A stretch of 64,000 nucleotides of DNA from Profundibacter amoris (GTDB taxonomy: Bacteria; Pseudomonadota; Alphaproteobacteria; Rhodobacterales; Rhodobacteraceae): positions 2,370,001 through 2,434,000 of the forward strand of contig NZ_CP032125.1 of NCBI RefSeq assembly GCF_003544895.1. Direction: 5' to 3'. Numbering within the stretch: position 1 is the first letter of the stretch; every line of letters starts with the position of its first letter. Below are positions 24,976 through 33,319 of this stretch, one piece after another. The notes under the pieces are model-generated. The model saw nothing but the letters and a program-made list of their open reading frames with translations, made no database searches and was not told the origin of the DNA. Position numbers and translations under genes: made by a program.

Positions 24976-26211
24976 TCAGGGACGCGGGACTGTGCCCTCG
25001 TCCATCCAGTTGTCAAACACCGCCAGCGCGCAATCGGCGAATTCGGCGTCGTTGATATGCGCGTCCAGTTCCAGCAAAGTCACATTCGCCGGACAGGCCT
25101 TGCGGACCTCATCGACAAAGGCCGCCATGCCTTCGGCGTCATGCAGTGGCGCACCTTTGCGGTCCCACTCGTTGCCGCCCTGCAATGGCAGGATCAGGGT
25201 CACCGGCCCTTCGGCACCTGCCAGCCGTTCGCATATCGCCATTGCAACCTCGCGCCGTTCGTCTGCGCCCAGCAGGATCGAGGACAGCAGACGGTTATGG
25301 GCATGCACTTCGCTATCTTTAAAGCGGTCCGGCAAGGGCTGCCAGCCGACCACATCCACCAGATCGTAACAGCCCGGCGCGATGATTTGCGGCGTGCCGG
25401 TGGCCCCTGCGTTGGTCATTCGGTCAGGGCCGGCGGAAATGCTGGACCCCATGATGTGGTTGGTCAATTCCTGTGGGGCGAAATCCATCACGGCGGCAAA
25501 GGCGCCCTCGGCCGCAAGGCTCTCAAACGCCCGCCCGCCCATTCCGGTTGCGTGGAACACCGCCACCTCGAACCCGCGTTCTTCCAGCGCGGGTTTCAGC
25601 GAAACCATATAGCGCAGAACGGTTTTGCCAAAGCTGGTCATGCCGATCAGGGGGCGGTCCCATTTGGGCGCCTCGACCGCCCGCGCCGCCCCCAGCACCG
25701 CGCCGGCGGCTTGGGACAGGGACGCCTTGCAGACCGAGTTCAATCCGTATAGCCCACCGGCCCAAAGGATCATCTGGATATCCGCCGCCAATCGTTCCGG
25801 CGGGATCAGCGGTGAAAAGCTGACCGTGGAAACCACATATTTCGGCACTCCCAAGGGCAGCGCCTGACACAGGTCCAGCGCCAGATCGGTGCCCATAGTG
25901 CCGCCCAGCACGATCACCCCGTCAAACACCCCGTCGCGCCACAGGCTCAAAGTCAGCGCCGCAGCGCCGCGCGCCATGATTTGCATCGCAGTGTTTTCGT
26001 CCCCCGATTCAATCGCCTTGTCAATGCTGCTACCGCCTGCTTTGGCCACGTCATGTTTGGAGTAATCCGTGGGCACCTGCGGGTCGCCAAGCACGCTGAC
26101 ATCCATGGTCCGCACCTCGCCGCCCTGGGATCGGACACGGTCGGCCAGATAGGTCAGCTCGGCATCTTTGGTGTCATAGGTGCCTACCACCAGAATGGTT
26201 TTGTCGCTCAT
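24976..26211 (-). CDS. UPF0261 / Tm-1-like ATP-binding domain protein
   Basis: A 411-residue member of the UPF0261 family, related to the plant Tm-1 N-terminal domain. Typical blocks are 'ILVVGTYDTKDAELTYLADRV' at the N-terminus, 'VIVLGGTMGTDLALDLCQALPLGVPK', 'MTSFGKTVLRYMVSLKPALEERGFEVAVFHATGMGG' and 'FAPQELTNHIMG'. No biochemical reaction is established for bacterial members as far as I recall. It is between an aldehyde dehydrogenase and hpaF on the same strand. I used ATG 26211; GTG at 26220 is an in-frame alternative. Confidence 0.85.
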   Translation of the reverse strand: MSDKTILVVGTYDTKDAELTYLADRVRSQGGEVRTMDVSVLGDPQVPTDYSKHDVAKAGGSSIDKAIESGDENTAMQIMARGAAALTLSLWRDGVFDGVIVLGGTMGTDLALDLCQALPLGVPKYVVSTVSFSPLIPPERLAADIQMILWAGGLYGLNSVCKASLSQAAGAVLGAARAVEAPKWDRPLIGMTSFGKTVLRYMVSLKPALEERGFEVAVFHATGMGGRAFESLAAEGAFAAVMDFAPQELTNHIMGSSISAGPDRMTNAGATGTPQIIAPGCYDLVDVVGWQPLPDRFKDSEVHAHNRLLSSILLGADERREVAMAICERLAGAEGPVTLILPLQGGNEWDRKGAPLHDAEGMAAFVDEVRKACPANVTLLELDAHINDAEFADCALAVFDNWMDEGTVPRP

Positions 26212-26223
26212 TTGCCCCACCCC

Positions 26224-27708
26224 CTACAACTGCATCCAAGCGGTTTTCAGATCGTAATATTTGTCCATCGCGTGCAGTGATTTGTCATGCCCGTTGCCCG
26301 ATTGTTTGACCCCGCCCAGCGGCACCGTCATATCCGAGCCGCCATAGGTATTCACATGAATGATCCCCGCCCGCACATCGCGCACCATCCTGTGCGCGCG
26401 GCTCAGGTTGCTGGTCCAGACCCCGGCCGCCAGCCCGTAATCGGTGCTGTTGGCCAGCGCCACCGCTTCCTTGTCCGTGGAAAACCGCGTTACAGCCAGC
26501 ACCGGCCCGAACACCTCTTGCTGGGCGATGGCATCGTCGGGTTTTACGCCGGTGACAATCGTCGGCTCCATATACCAGCCGCCGGTGTCTTGCAGGATAC
26601 GCGCGCCACCCAGCGCGATTTCGGCCCCTTGCTCCAAAGCCCCCGCGACAAAGGCCAGATTGCCCTCGAGCTGTGTCAGATTGTTCACCGCGCCGATCTG
26701 GCTGGACAATTCCAGCGGATCCCCCACCTTCATTGCCGCCGAGTGTTTTGCCAATGCCGCAACGAATTCATCATGGATGCTGTCCTCGACCAACAGGCGC
26801 GATCCGGCCACGCAGACCTGCCCCGCGTTGCGGAATATCGCCATCGCCGAGGTTTTCGCCGCCAATTCCAGATCGGGCGCATCGGCAAAAACGATGTTAG
26901 GGGATTTGCCGCCCAGCTCCAGATAGCATCGCTTCAGGTTCGAGCGGGCCGAATATTCCAGCAACCGCCGCCCGACCCCGCCCGATCCGGTGAACACCAT
27001 CACATCGACATCCATCGAAAGCGCCAATGCCTCGCCCACCACCGAGCCTTGGCCGGTGACCACGTTGAACACGCCATCAGGCAAGCCTGCCTCGCTGGCC
27101 AGTTCGGCAATCCGTAACAGGGTGAGCGAGGCGCTTTCAGCCGGTTTGAGCACCACGGAATTGCCCGCCGCCAAGGCAGGGGCCAGTTTCCACGATCCGA
27201 TCATCAGCGGGAAATTCCACGGCACAATCGCGCCCACCACGCCCACAGGTTCGCGATGCACCAGCCCCAGAACATTGTCCGCCGTCGGGGCGATTTCGCC
27301 ATAGACCTTGTCTAGTGCTTCTGCGTAATAGCGGAAGGTGGCAGCGGCGGAACCGGCCTCGGCCTTGATTGCCGTCGAAATCTCGGTGCCATTGTCGCGC
27401 ACGCCCAGAACGGCCAACTCAAGCGCATCGCGTTCAATCAGATCAGCCAGCCGATGCAGCACCTTCTTGCGCCCCGCCGGTGCCATCCGCGACCAGCGCC
27501 CGTCATCAAACGCCGCCCGCGCCGAGGCCACAGCCCGTTCCACATCCGCCGGTGTCGCCCGACAGATCGTGGTCAGTTTTTGTCCGTCGATCGGGGATAA
27601 TACCTCGAGCGTTTCCCCCGAACCTTCCTGCCACGCGCCTTCAATAAAGAGTTTCTGCGGCGGTACATCGTGGTTGCGAAGCTGATTGATGCGTGACTGG
27701 TCGACCAT
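26224..27708 (-). CDS. Aldehyde dehydrogenase (betaine-aldehyde/PuuC-like)
   Basis: A 494-residue NAD(P)-dependent aldehyde dehydrogenase. Catalytic Glu lies in 'CYLELGGKSPNIVFADAP' and nucleophilic Cys in 'FRNAGQVCVAGSRLLVE'; 'PVGVVGAIVPWNFPLMIG' is the channel motif. The Cys context (AGQVCxAGSR) is that of the amino-aldehyde/phenylacetaldehyde group. In this operon it could oxidise an aromatic aldehyde entering the pathway (for example 3,4-dihydroxyphenylacetaldehyde), but this is inference. The start (ATG 27708) has AAAGGAAAG about 9 nt upstream and lies 136 bp inside the end of the tctA-like gene. Confidence 0.9.
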   Translation of the reverse strand: MVDQSRINQLRNHDVPPQKLFIEGAWQEGSGETLEVLSPIDGQKLTTICRATPADVERAVASARAAFDDGRWSRMAPAGRKKVLHRLADLIERDALELAVLGVRDNGTEISTAIKAEAGSAAATFRYYAEALDKVYGEIAPTADNVLGLVHREPVGVVGAIVPWNFPLMIGSWKLAPALAAGNSVVLKPAESASLTLLRIAELASEAGLPDGVFNVVTGQGSVVGEALALSMDVDVMVFTGSGGVGRRLLEYSARSNLKRCYLELGGKSPNIVFADAPDLELAAKTSAMAIFRNAGQVCVAGSRLLVEDSIHDEFVAALAKHSAAMKVGDPLELSSQIGAVNNLTQLEGNLAFVAGALEQGAEIALGGARILQDTGGWYMEPTIVTGVKPDDAIAQQEVFGPVLAVTRFSTDKEAVALANSTDYGLAAGVWTSNLSRAHRMVRDVRAGIIHVNTYGGSDMTVPLGGVKQSGNGHDKSLHAMDKYYDLKTAWMQL

Positions 27709-29195
27709 TGTTTGGCTTTCCTTTGTTTATAGTCCCGCCAGACCCGCAGGAAATGCAGGATCAGGACAAGGACAATCATAATGAACAGGATCATTGCGAT
27801 GGGCCTGTCGATAAAATCAAACGGGGTTTTGACCCGCGCCATTCCGGCGCGCAGCTTGACCTCCATAATGCCGCCCAGAACCATGCCCAGAATGATCGGC
27901 ACAATCGGCAGGTTCAGGCGTTTCAACACAAACCCCAGCACCCCGAAACCGGCGGCCAGCGCGCAGTCGGTGGCAGAATTGCGCAAGGAATAGACACCGA
28001 CAAAGCTAAGGACCAGCACACACATGCCAAGGAACCGGTTGGGGATTTTCACCACCTTGATCAACTGGTTGGTGGCCATCAACAGGAACACCAGCACCAG
28101 CACATTCAGGATCAGCAGCGAAATATACAACGCCACCACGAAATCCATCCGGTTCTGGAACAGCCCGGGGCCGGGAATGACGTTATGCACATAGAACACG
28201 CTCAGCATCATCGCGGTCAGCGCTTCGCCGGGGATGCCCAGCGCCAGCAGCGGTGCCATCGCGGCGGCGGGCACGGCGTTATTGGCGGTTTCGGCGGCGA
28301 TCAACCCTTCGCTGGAGCCATGCCCGAAATCCTCGGGCCGTTTGCTGGTTTTCCGGGCGTAAGTGTAGCTCATGAATTGCGCGGTAAATTCGCCCACACC
28401 GGGGATCATCCCCATGATTACCCCAAAGGTGGCCGAGACCCCCGCCACCCGCGGATGTCGCGCCAGTTCCCGAAACCCCTGAAAGAACGAGCCGCGCAAT
28501 TTGGTCAGGCGCACCTTTTCGTCCTCGCCTTGCAACAGGATAAACGCTTGTGACAGGGCAAACAGGCCCAGCACCACCACAATCAGGTTCACCCCGCCCG
28601 ACAGCCAGCTTTGGTCAAAGGTATAGCGTTTGGTGTATTTCACAGGCTCAAGCCCGATGGTGTTCAGCCAGATGCCAAAACTGGCCAATGCGGCGGCGAT
28701 CAGGGTTTGGCGGTGATGCGCGGTCACCACAAGGATGATGCCCAGCAGCGCCGCAAGGAAGATTTCGCGCGATCCGAACATCGGCGCGATTTTGGCCAGA
28801 ACGGGGGCGAACAGGATCAGGCAGACCACCGAAAAAATACCGCCAAAGAACGAACTGGAATAGGCCAGCGCAATGGCGCGCCGCGCCTCGCCGCGGGTGG
28901 TCATCGGGTAGCCGTCATAGGTGGTCAGCGCGTTAACCGCTGTGCCGGGTGTGTTGATCAGGATCGCCGGGATCGAGCCGCCATACATGGAACTGCCGTA
29001 AATCCCCAGCAGCACCGTCAGCCCGACAATCGGGTCCATCGAAAAGGTTGCGGGCAACAGGATGGCAATCGCCACCGCTGGCCCCACCCCCGGAATCGCC
29101 CCGATCAGCACACCACCGACGGACCCCACAAGCAGGGCCAGCACCACATCCCAGCGGGCCAGAATATCAAGACTGGAAAAGATCAGATCCATCAA
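27573..29195 (-). CDS. tctA: Tripartite tricarboxylate transporter large membrane subunit (TctA)
   Basis: A 540-residue, about 12-helix permease of the TctA family. The twin signatures are 'GSVGGVLIGAIPGVGPAVAIAI' near the N-terminus and 'FGVIMGMIPGVGEFTAQFMSY' in the second half, with 'YGGSIPAILINTPGT' and 'APLLALGIPGEALTAMM'. The family is usually about 500 residues. Here the frame runs on through a basic ~45-residue tail (ending RSRYYPRSTDKN) that overlaps the aldehyde dehydrogenase start by 136 bp and looks non-native, as if an ancestral stop was lost. Operon with tctB and tctC. Confidence 0.93.
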   Translation of the reverse strand: MMDLIFSSLDILARWDVVLALLVGSVGGVLIGAIPGVGPAVAIAILLPATFSMDPIVGLTVLLGIYGSSMYGGSIPAILINTPGTAVNALTTYDGYPMTTRGEARRAIALAYSSSFFGGIFSVVCLILFAPVLAKIAPMFGSREIFLAALLGIILVVTAHHRQTLIAAALASFGIWLNTIGLEPVKYTKRYTFDQSWLSGGVNLIVVVLGLFALSQAFILLQGEDEKVRLTKLRGSFFQGFRELARHPRVAGVSATFGVIMGMIPGVGEFTAQFMSYTYARKTSKRPEDFGHGSSEGLIAAETANNAVPAAAMAPLLALGIPGEALTAMMLSVFYVHNVIPGPGLFQNRMDFVVALYISLLILNVLVLVFLLMATNQLIKVVKIPNRFLGMCVLVLSFVGVYSLRNSATDCALAAGFGVLGFVLKRLNLPIVPIILGMVLGGIMEVKLRAGMARVKTPFDFIDRPIAMILFIMIVLVLILHFLRVWRDYKQRKAKQWSTSHASISFATTMYRRRNSLLKARGRKVRGKRSRYYPRSTDKN

Positions 29196-29201
29196 CCGCC
29201 C

Positions 29202-29726
29202 CTAGAAATTCAAAATGAAAAAGCTGCGCAAACCGCCGGGCAGGTATTCATAGACCAACCCGCCGGGGATTTTGACCTGAAGCACGCTTTTGAACACCAC
29301 TACCACCGCGAATATCACCGAAATCCACAGCATTTTTTGGCTGCGATACCCCAGCCGCCATGTCAGCAGCGGCGCAAAAACCAGCGTGGTCGGCAGGTAT
29401 CCGGCAATCGGCACAACCCAGACATAGACCAGAAACCACAGCGCGTATTCCACCGCTTCGAACCAGACGCGGGCCTCGCGCAGGTCATAGTGGCTTAGGC
29501 GGCAACGGGGCAGGTGTTTCAGATGCAGCGCGCCGAAAACCGCCATGCCGATCACCCCGACGGCGGGCCAGAAACGCGGTTGAGCGAAAAACTTGACTTT
29601 GTTTTTCCAAACCGTCTGATCCCCCAGCAACGCCACCAGAACAACCGCCAGCACAACAAATCCCAACGCAAATGCGATCTGTCCGGCCCTGCGGTGTCCG
29701 CCGGTTTCCAGTGGGTCATCACTCAT
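29202..29726 (-). CDS. tctB: Tripartite tricarboxylate transporter small membrane subunit (TctB)
   Basis: A 174-residue protein with four hydrophobic helices, the normal size and topology for TctB-family subunits that partner TctA. The family pattern is seen as 'PRFWPAVGVIGMAVFGALHL' after the first helix and the 'GYLPTTLVFAPLLTWRLGYR' third helix. It lies 6 bp upstream of the tctA start and 60 bp downstream of tctC, with a hairpin in the gap. Confidence 0.9.
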   Translation of the reverse strand: MSDDPLETGGHRRAGQIAFALGFVVLAVVLVALLGDQTVWKNKVKFFAQPRFWPAVGVIGMAVFGALHLKHLPRCRLSHYDLREARVWFEAVEYALWFLVYVWVVPIAGYLPTTLVFAPLLTWRLGYRSQKMLWISVIFAVVVVFKSVLQVKIPGGLVYEYLPGGLRSFFILNF

Positions 29727-29745
29727 CGGTAAGCCTCGCGCGGTT

Positions 29746-29777
29746 CACGGGCCAAGGCAGTTGCGCCCCGGCCCGTG
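29746..29777 (-). terminator. Intercistronic hairpin between tctC and tctB
   Basis: CACGGGCC (29746-29753) pairs exactly with GGCCCGTG (29770-29777) around a 16-nt loop, directly after the tctC stop. There is no T-run, so a role as an mRNA stabiliser or partial terminator favouring high levels of the binding protein over the membrane subunits is more likely than full termination. Confidence 0.45.
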
Positions 29778-29786
29778 CCATTTGGT

Positions 29787-30728
29787 TTATTCCAGAATCT
29801 TGGTGATACGGGCAACGGTTTCCTTATCGGTCGCGATACGGGCCGCGCTGTCCTCGGCGTTCATCCAGTAAACCAGCGCACCGGTTTCCACCGCGATTTT
29901 CTGGGCGCGTTCGCTCATCACCGTTTTGGCGGCAACGGCTGCAATTTTGTCGCGCACGTCCTGCGGTGTGTCCTTTAGCACGAACAAACCGTTCCACAGG
30001 GCAATGTCCAAAGTCGGGTCCAACTCGCCAATGGTCGGCGCATCGGGCACCAACGAAATCCGCTGATCGGTCACCGCCACCAGAACCTTTACGCTGTCCA
30101 GACAAGGCAGGATCAGTTGCAAAGTGGTGTTGATCACATCCGCATCACCCGAGGCCAGCGTATTGCAATCCAGCGCGTCAAACGCAGCATCCGAGCCCCA
30201 CTCGAAACCCGCGTTCGCGGCATAGGCCTTGGTCACCTGGGTCGGTGTCAGCACGTCGCCGAAATGGCCCAGCGCCACGTCGTTGTCTTTGGCATAGGCG
30301 GCCAGTTCTGCCATGCTGGAATAAGGCGCATCCGCCGAGGTGGCGATCACAAAGGGATAGGTCAGGAAAATGCCGATCGGGTCGAACTTTTCGGGTGTCA
30401 GTTCATCAATACCGATTTCATGGCCGATGACCGGCACAGCAGGCACGAACGACCCGATCGTATAGCCATCCGCATCGGCGGTCGCCACATCAATCGCGCC
30501 GGGGAACGGGCCGCCGCCGCCACCGGGTTTGTTCACAACTGCTGCTGCAATACCGTACTCGGCCTGAAAATCCTCGGCGATCATGCGCGTTAACACATCC
30601 TCCAGATCGCCCGGTGGCCATGGCACGATGAATGAAACGGGTTTCTCGGGGTACTCGGCAAATGCCGGACCCGCAAGCGTTGCAATGGCAAGGGCCAGCG
30701 CCCCGCCCAATAGGCTGGTAGTCTTCAT
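29787..30728 (-). CDS. tctC: Tripartite tricarboxylate transporter periplasmic binding protein (TctC/BugT-like)
   Basis: A 313-residue periplasmic solute receptor with a Sec signal peptide (about residues 1-24, ...LAGPAFAEYPEKPV). The TctC pattern 'YPEKPVSFIVPWPPGDLEDVLTRMIAEDF' follows immediately, then 'VVNKPGGGGGPFPGAIDVATADADGYTIG'. The ligand is probably a carboxylate; given the following hpa genes, an aromatic acid such as hydroxyphenylacetate is a reasonable guess only. First gene of the long minus-strand run ending at hpaH, divergent from an IclR regulator. Confidence 0.9.
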   Translation of the reverse strand: MKTTSLLGGALALAIATLAGPAFAEYPEKPVSFIVPWPPGDLEDVLTRMIAEDFQAEYGIAAAVVNKPGGGGGPFPGAIDVATADADGYTIGSFVPAVPVIGHEIGIDELTPEKFDPIGIFLTYPFVIATSADAPYSSMAELAAYAKDNDVALGHFGDVLTPTQVTKAYAANAGFEWGSDAAFDALDCNTLASGDADVINTTLQLILPCLDSVKVLVAVTDQRISLVPDAPTIGELDPTLDIALWNGLFVLKDTPQDVRDKIAAVAAKTVMSERAQKIAVETGALVYWMNAEDSAARIATDKETVARITKILE

Positions 30729-30762
30729 GATGTTCTCCCTGTTCTACACCCGACTTATTATC

Positions 30763-30787
30763 GGTTCGCTATTTGAACCAAAGGTTC
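30763..30787. promoter_or_regulatory. Triple GGTTC/GAACC half-sites, probable IclR-type operator
   Basis: Three alternating half-sites occur in the tctC-iclR divergent gap: GGTTC (30763-30767), GAACC (30775-30779) and GGTTC (30783-30787), spaced by 7 and 3 bp. This forms one wide and one tight inverted repeat, about 35 bp before the tctC start. IclR-family regulators commonly bind such repeated half-sites beside their own gene. Confidence 0.5.
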
Positions 30788-30898
30788 TGTTTTAGATTGA
30801 CAGAGGGTAGGTGATTCCGTCAAGTAAAATGAACGACTCGAATTCAAATCGCGGGTTTGCTGGCTGAAAACGGCACCCTCAAACACAACGGACCACTT

Positions 30899-31672
30899 AT
30901 GGGAACCACCTCCAAGGCCCTGTCTTTGCTTGAACTTTTCTCGCGCGCGACGCCCGAAATCGGGCTAAGCGAATTCGCGCGGCGGGCCGGCATGAACAAG
31001 GCAACGACCTATCGTTTGCTAACCGAACTGGCCGCGCACGGATTTGTCGAGCAGACCGGATCAGGGCGCGAATACCGTTTGGGGCCGGCATTCCTGCGCT
31101 TGTCCGCCCTGCGCGAAGCTGCCGTTCCGATGCGCGAAGTGGCGCTTGGCGTGCTGAATGACCTTAGCAAAGCCACCGGCGAAACCGCGCATATGTCGCT
31201 GTTGCAAGGCGAATTGCTGACCTCTGTTGCCTACACATATTCTGACACGCACGGAACACAGGTCCGTATGGAAGATGCCGAAGTGCTGATGCTGCACGCC
31301 ACCAGTTCGGGGTTGGCCGTGCTGGCCTTCAGCCCTGCGGATTTTGTCGATCAGGTGCTGTCGCAACCGCTAAAGGCGCGCACGCCCGATACGGTGACCG
31401 ACCCCGCGCAGATCCGTCAGCAACTAAAGCAGATCCGACAGAACGGCTTTGCGGTTTCGATCAGCGGGTTCGAGCAGGACGTGCATTCCCACGCGGTGCC
31501 GGTGTTTGACTCGTCCTCGGCCTGCATTGGGGCTGTGGCCGTGGCCGCCCCTGTCGCGCGGATGGACGATGAATTGCAATCGCTGATCCAGACCGAAGTG
31601 TTGAACCACACCACACGATTAACCCGCCTGCTTGGCGGCTTTGCGCCCCCGTCATTTCCGACAATAACATGA
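30899..31672 (+). CDS. IclR-family transcriptional regulator
   Basis: A 257-residue IclR protein: N-terminal winged helix-turn-helix (SKALSLLELFSRATPEIGLSEFARRAGMNKATTYRLLTELAAHGFV, about residues 5-50) and a C-terminal effector domain ('ETAHMSLLQG', 'MLHATSSGLAVLAF', 'GFEQDVHSHAVPVFD', 'IGAVAVAAPVARM'). ATG at 30899 gives the usual N-terminus; an in-frame TTG at 30857 would add 14 residues. It is divergent from tctCBA and upstream of the aminotransferase, so either transport/aromatic catabolism or the amine cluster may be its target. Confidence 0.9.
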   Translation: MGTTSKALSLLELFSRATPEIGLSEFARRAGMNKATTYRLLTELAAHGFVEQTGSGREYRLGPAFLRLSALREAAVPMREVALGVLNDLSKATGETAHMSLLQGELLTSVAYTYSDTHGTQVRMEDAEVLMLHATSSGLAVLAFSPADFVDQVLSQPLKARTPDTVTDPAQIRQQLKQIRQNGFAVSISGFEQDVHSHAVPVFDSSSACIGAVAVAAPVARMDDELQSLIQTEVLNHTTRLTRLLGGFAPPSFPTIT

Positions 31673-31703
31673 CCAGATACGATCAACAGAAAGGTGCCTT
31701 TAG

Positions 31704-33056
31704 ATGAAGGACTCCAACTTCCTGAAAGAAAACAACGCCCGCTCGATCTGGCATCCGATGGCGCATCCCGCCGACAGCCGCGCCAACCCGCCGACCATTG
31801 TCACGGGCGCTGCCGGTGTGCGGATCACCGATATTGACGGCCACGAAGTGGTCGATGCGGTTGGCGGCCTTTGGAACGTGAATCTTGGCTTTTCCTGCCA
31901 GCCCGTCAAAGACGCCATCGCCGCGCAGCTGGACACCCTGCCCTATTATTCCACCTTTCGCGGCACCAGCAACGACAAGGTGATCGAACTGGCCGAAGAA
32001 CTGCGCGATTTCTTTGCCCCCGATGGATTAAGCCGCGCCTTTTTCACCTCGGGCGGGTCGGACAGTGTGGAAACCGCACTGCGCCTTGCGCGGCAATATC
32101 ACAAGATCAAGGGCGAACCGGGGCGGGTTAAATACCTGTCGCTGAAAAAAGGCTACCACGGCACCCACACCGGCGGGGCCTCGGTCAATGGCAACGCCAA
32201 TTTCCGCACCCAGTACGAGCCGCTTTTGCCCGGCTGCTACCACATCCCCGCGCCCTATACCTATCGCAACCCGTTCAACGAAACCGATCCGGAACGCCTT
32301 GCCCGGCTTTGCCTTGCCGCGCTTGAGGACGAGATCGCCTTTCAAGGCGCCTCGACCATCGCGGCCTTCATTATGGAGCCGATCCTAGGTGCTGGCGGGG
32401 TAATTCCGCCGCATCCCGGCTTTATGAAAGGGGTGCGCAATATTTGCAGCAAGAACGGCATCCTGCTGATCGCGGACGAGGTGATCACAGCCTTCGGGCG
32501 CACCGGATCGTGGTCCGGTTCGCGCCATTGGGGTGTGCAGCCCGATATGATGTGCACGGCCAAGGCCATCACCAACGGATATTTCCCGTTTGGCGCGGTG
32601 ATGATCGCCGACGCGATGGCCGAGGTGTTTGAAAACGACAGCAGCGGCAAGGCCGCGATCGGGCACGGCTATACCTATTCCGGCCACCCCGTGGGGGCCG
32701 CTGCCGCCCTCGCCTGTCTGGCGGAAACCAAGCGTCTGAAAGTGAATGAAAACGCCGCCGCACGCGGGGCGGAACTGTATGCGGGGCTGCAAGCATTGGC
32801 CGAAAAACACGATATCATCGGCGATGTGCGCGGCGGGCACGGATTGATGTGCGCGCTGGAACTGGTATCGGACCGCGCCACCAAGGCGTCAATCGACAAG
32901 CCCACAATCGCCACCATTCAGGAAACGGCCTATCGCGCCGGGGCGATGATCCGCATCTCGGGGCCGAATGTGATCCTGTCGCCACCGCTGGTTCTGGACA
33001 GCGCCGATGTGCAAACCATCCTGTCCGCGCTGGCCGCAGGGTTTGAAGCGGCCTAG
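31704..33056 (+). CDS. Class III (PLP) omega-aminotransferase
   Basis: A 450-residue fold-type I transaminase of the omega-amino acid:pyruvate group. 'FFTSGGSDSVETALRLARQYH' binds the PLP phosphate, 'LIADEVITAFGRTGSWSG' has the PLP-ring Asp, 'TAKAITNGYFPFGAVMI' the Schiff-base Lys, and 'GYTYSGHPVGAAAAL' the second phosphate contact. Substrates of relatives are beta-alanine, GABA, polyamines and other terminal amines. It converges on the ferredoxin/GS/P450 genes and shares a transposon-like element with them. Its TAG stop lies within the left inverted repeat of that element. Confidence 0.9.
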   Translation: MKDSNFLKENNARSIWHPMAHPADSRANPPTIVTGAAGVRITDIDGHEVVDAVGGLWNVNLGFSCQPVKDAIAAQLDTLPYYSTFRGTSNDKVIELAEELRDFFAPDGLSRAFFTSGGSDSVETALRLARQYHKIKGEPGRVKYLSLKKGYHGTHTGGASVNGNANFRTQYEPLLPGCYHIPAPYTYRNPFNETDPERLARLCLAALEDEIAFQGASTIAAFIMEPILGAGGVIPPHPGFMKGVRNICSKNGILLIADEVITAFGRTGSWSGSRHWGVQPDMMCTAKAITNGYFPFGAVMIADAMAEVFENDSSGKAAIGHGYTYSGHPVGAAAALACLAETKRLKVNENAAARGAELYAGLQALAEKHDIIGDVRGGHGLMCALELVSDRATKASIDKPTIATIQETAYRAGAMIRISGPNVILSPPLVLDSADVQTILSALAAGFEAA

Positions 33057-33319
33057 GGTCAGGACCTATTAATCCTGCACCACTGGTTTGGCAGATTTTG
33101 TCTGTGAGGATAGCTTAACGAGTGCCGTAATCTGGTTGATTATCAGCGAGTTAAGGTGTTCTCACAGGGAAAATCCGCCAAATCCGAAGGACGGGATTGT
33201 CGCTTCATCCCAACGGCCCGGGCCGCTTGTAAATAGAATCACTATTTCCGGGCTCCCCGGGCCGTTGATATTTTGCGACAATCCCGCCAGTGGTGCAGGA
33301 TTAATAGGTCCTGACCCTA
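33054..33319. mobile_element. MITE-like element, 33-bp perfect terminal inverted repeats, foldable into a three-way junction
   Basis: The ends 33054-33086 and 33287-33319 are perfect 33-bp inverted repeats beginning TAGGGTCAGGACC. Between them are two further hairpins packed against the ends: 33087-33099 pairs with 33170-33182 (one mismatch) enclosing CTGTGAG/CTCACAG and CTTAAC/GTTAAG stems, and 33192-33203 pairs with 33275-33286 enclosing 33211-33222 with 33256-33267. No open reading frame fits. The terminal TA on both sides suggests a TA target duplication, as in IS630/Tc1 or some IS5-group elements. The flanking genes' TAG stops are formed by its two ends. It may also act as a bidirectional terminator. 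Confidence 0.8.

Noticed and set aside
33087-33286. Small RNA or protein gene between aminotransferase and ferredoxin
   Set aside because: The whole interval is explained by paired inverted repeats bounded by 33-bp terminal repeats; no open frame fits.
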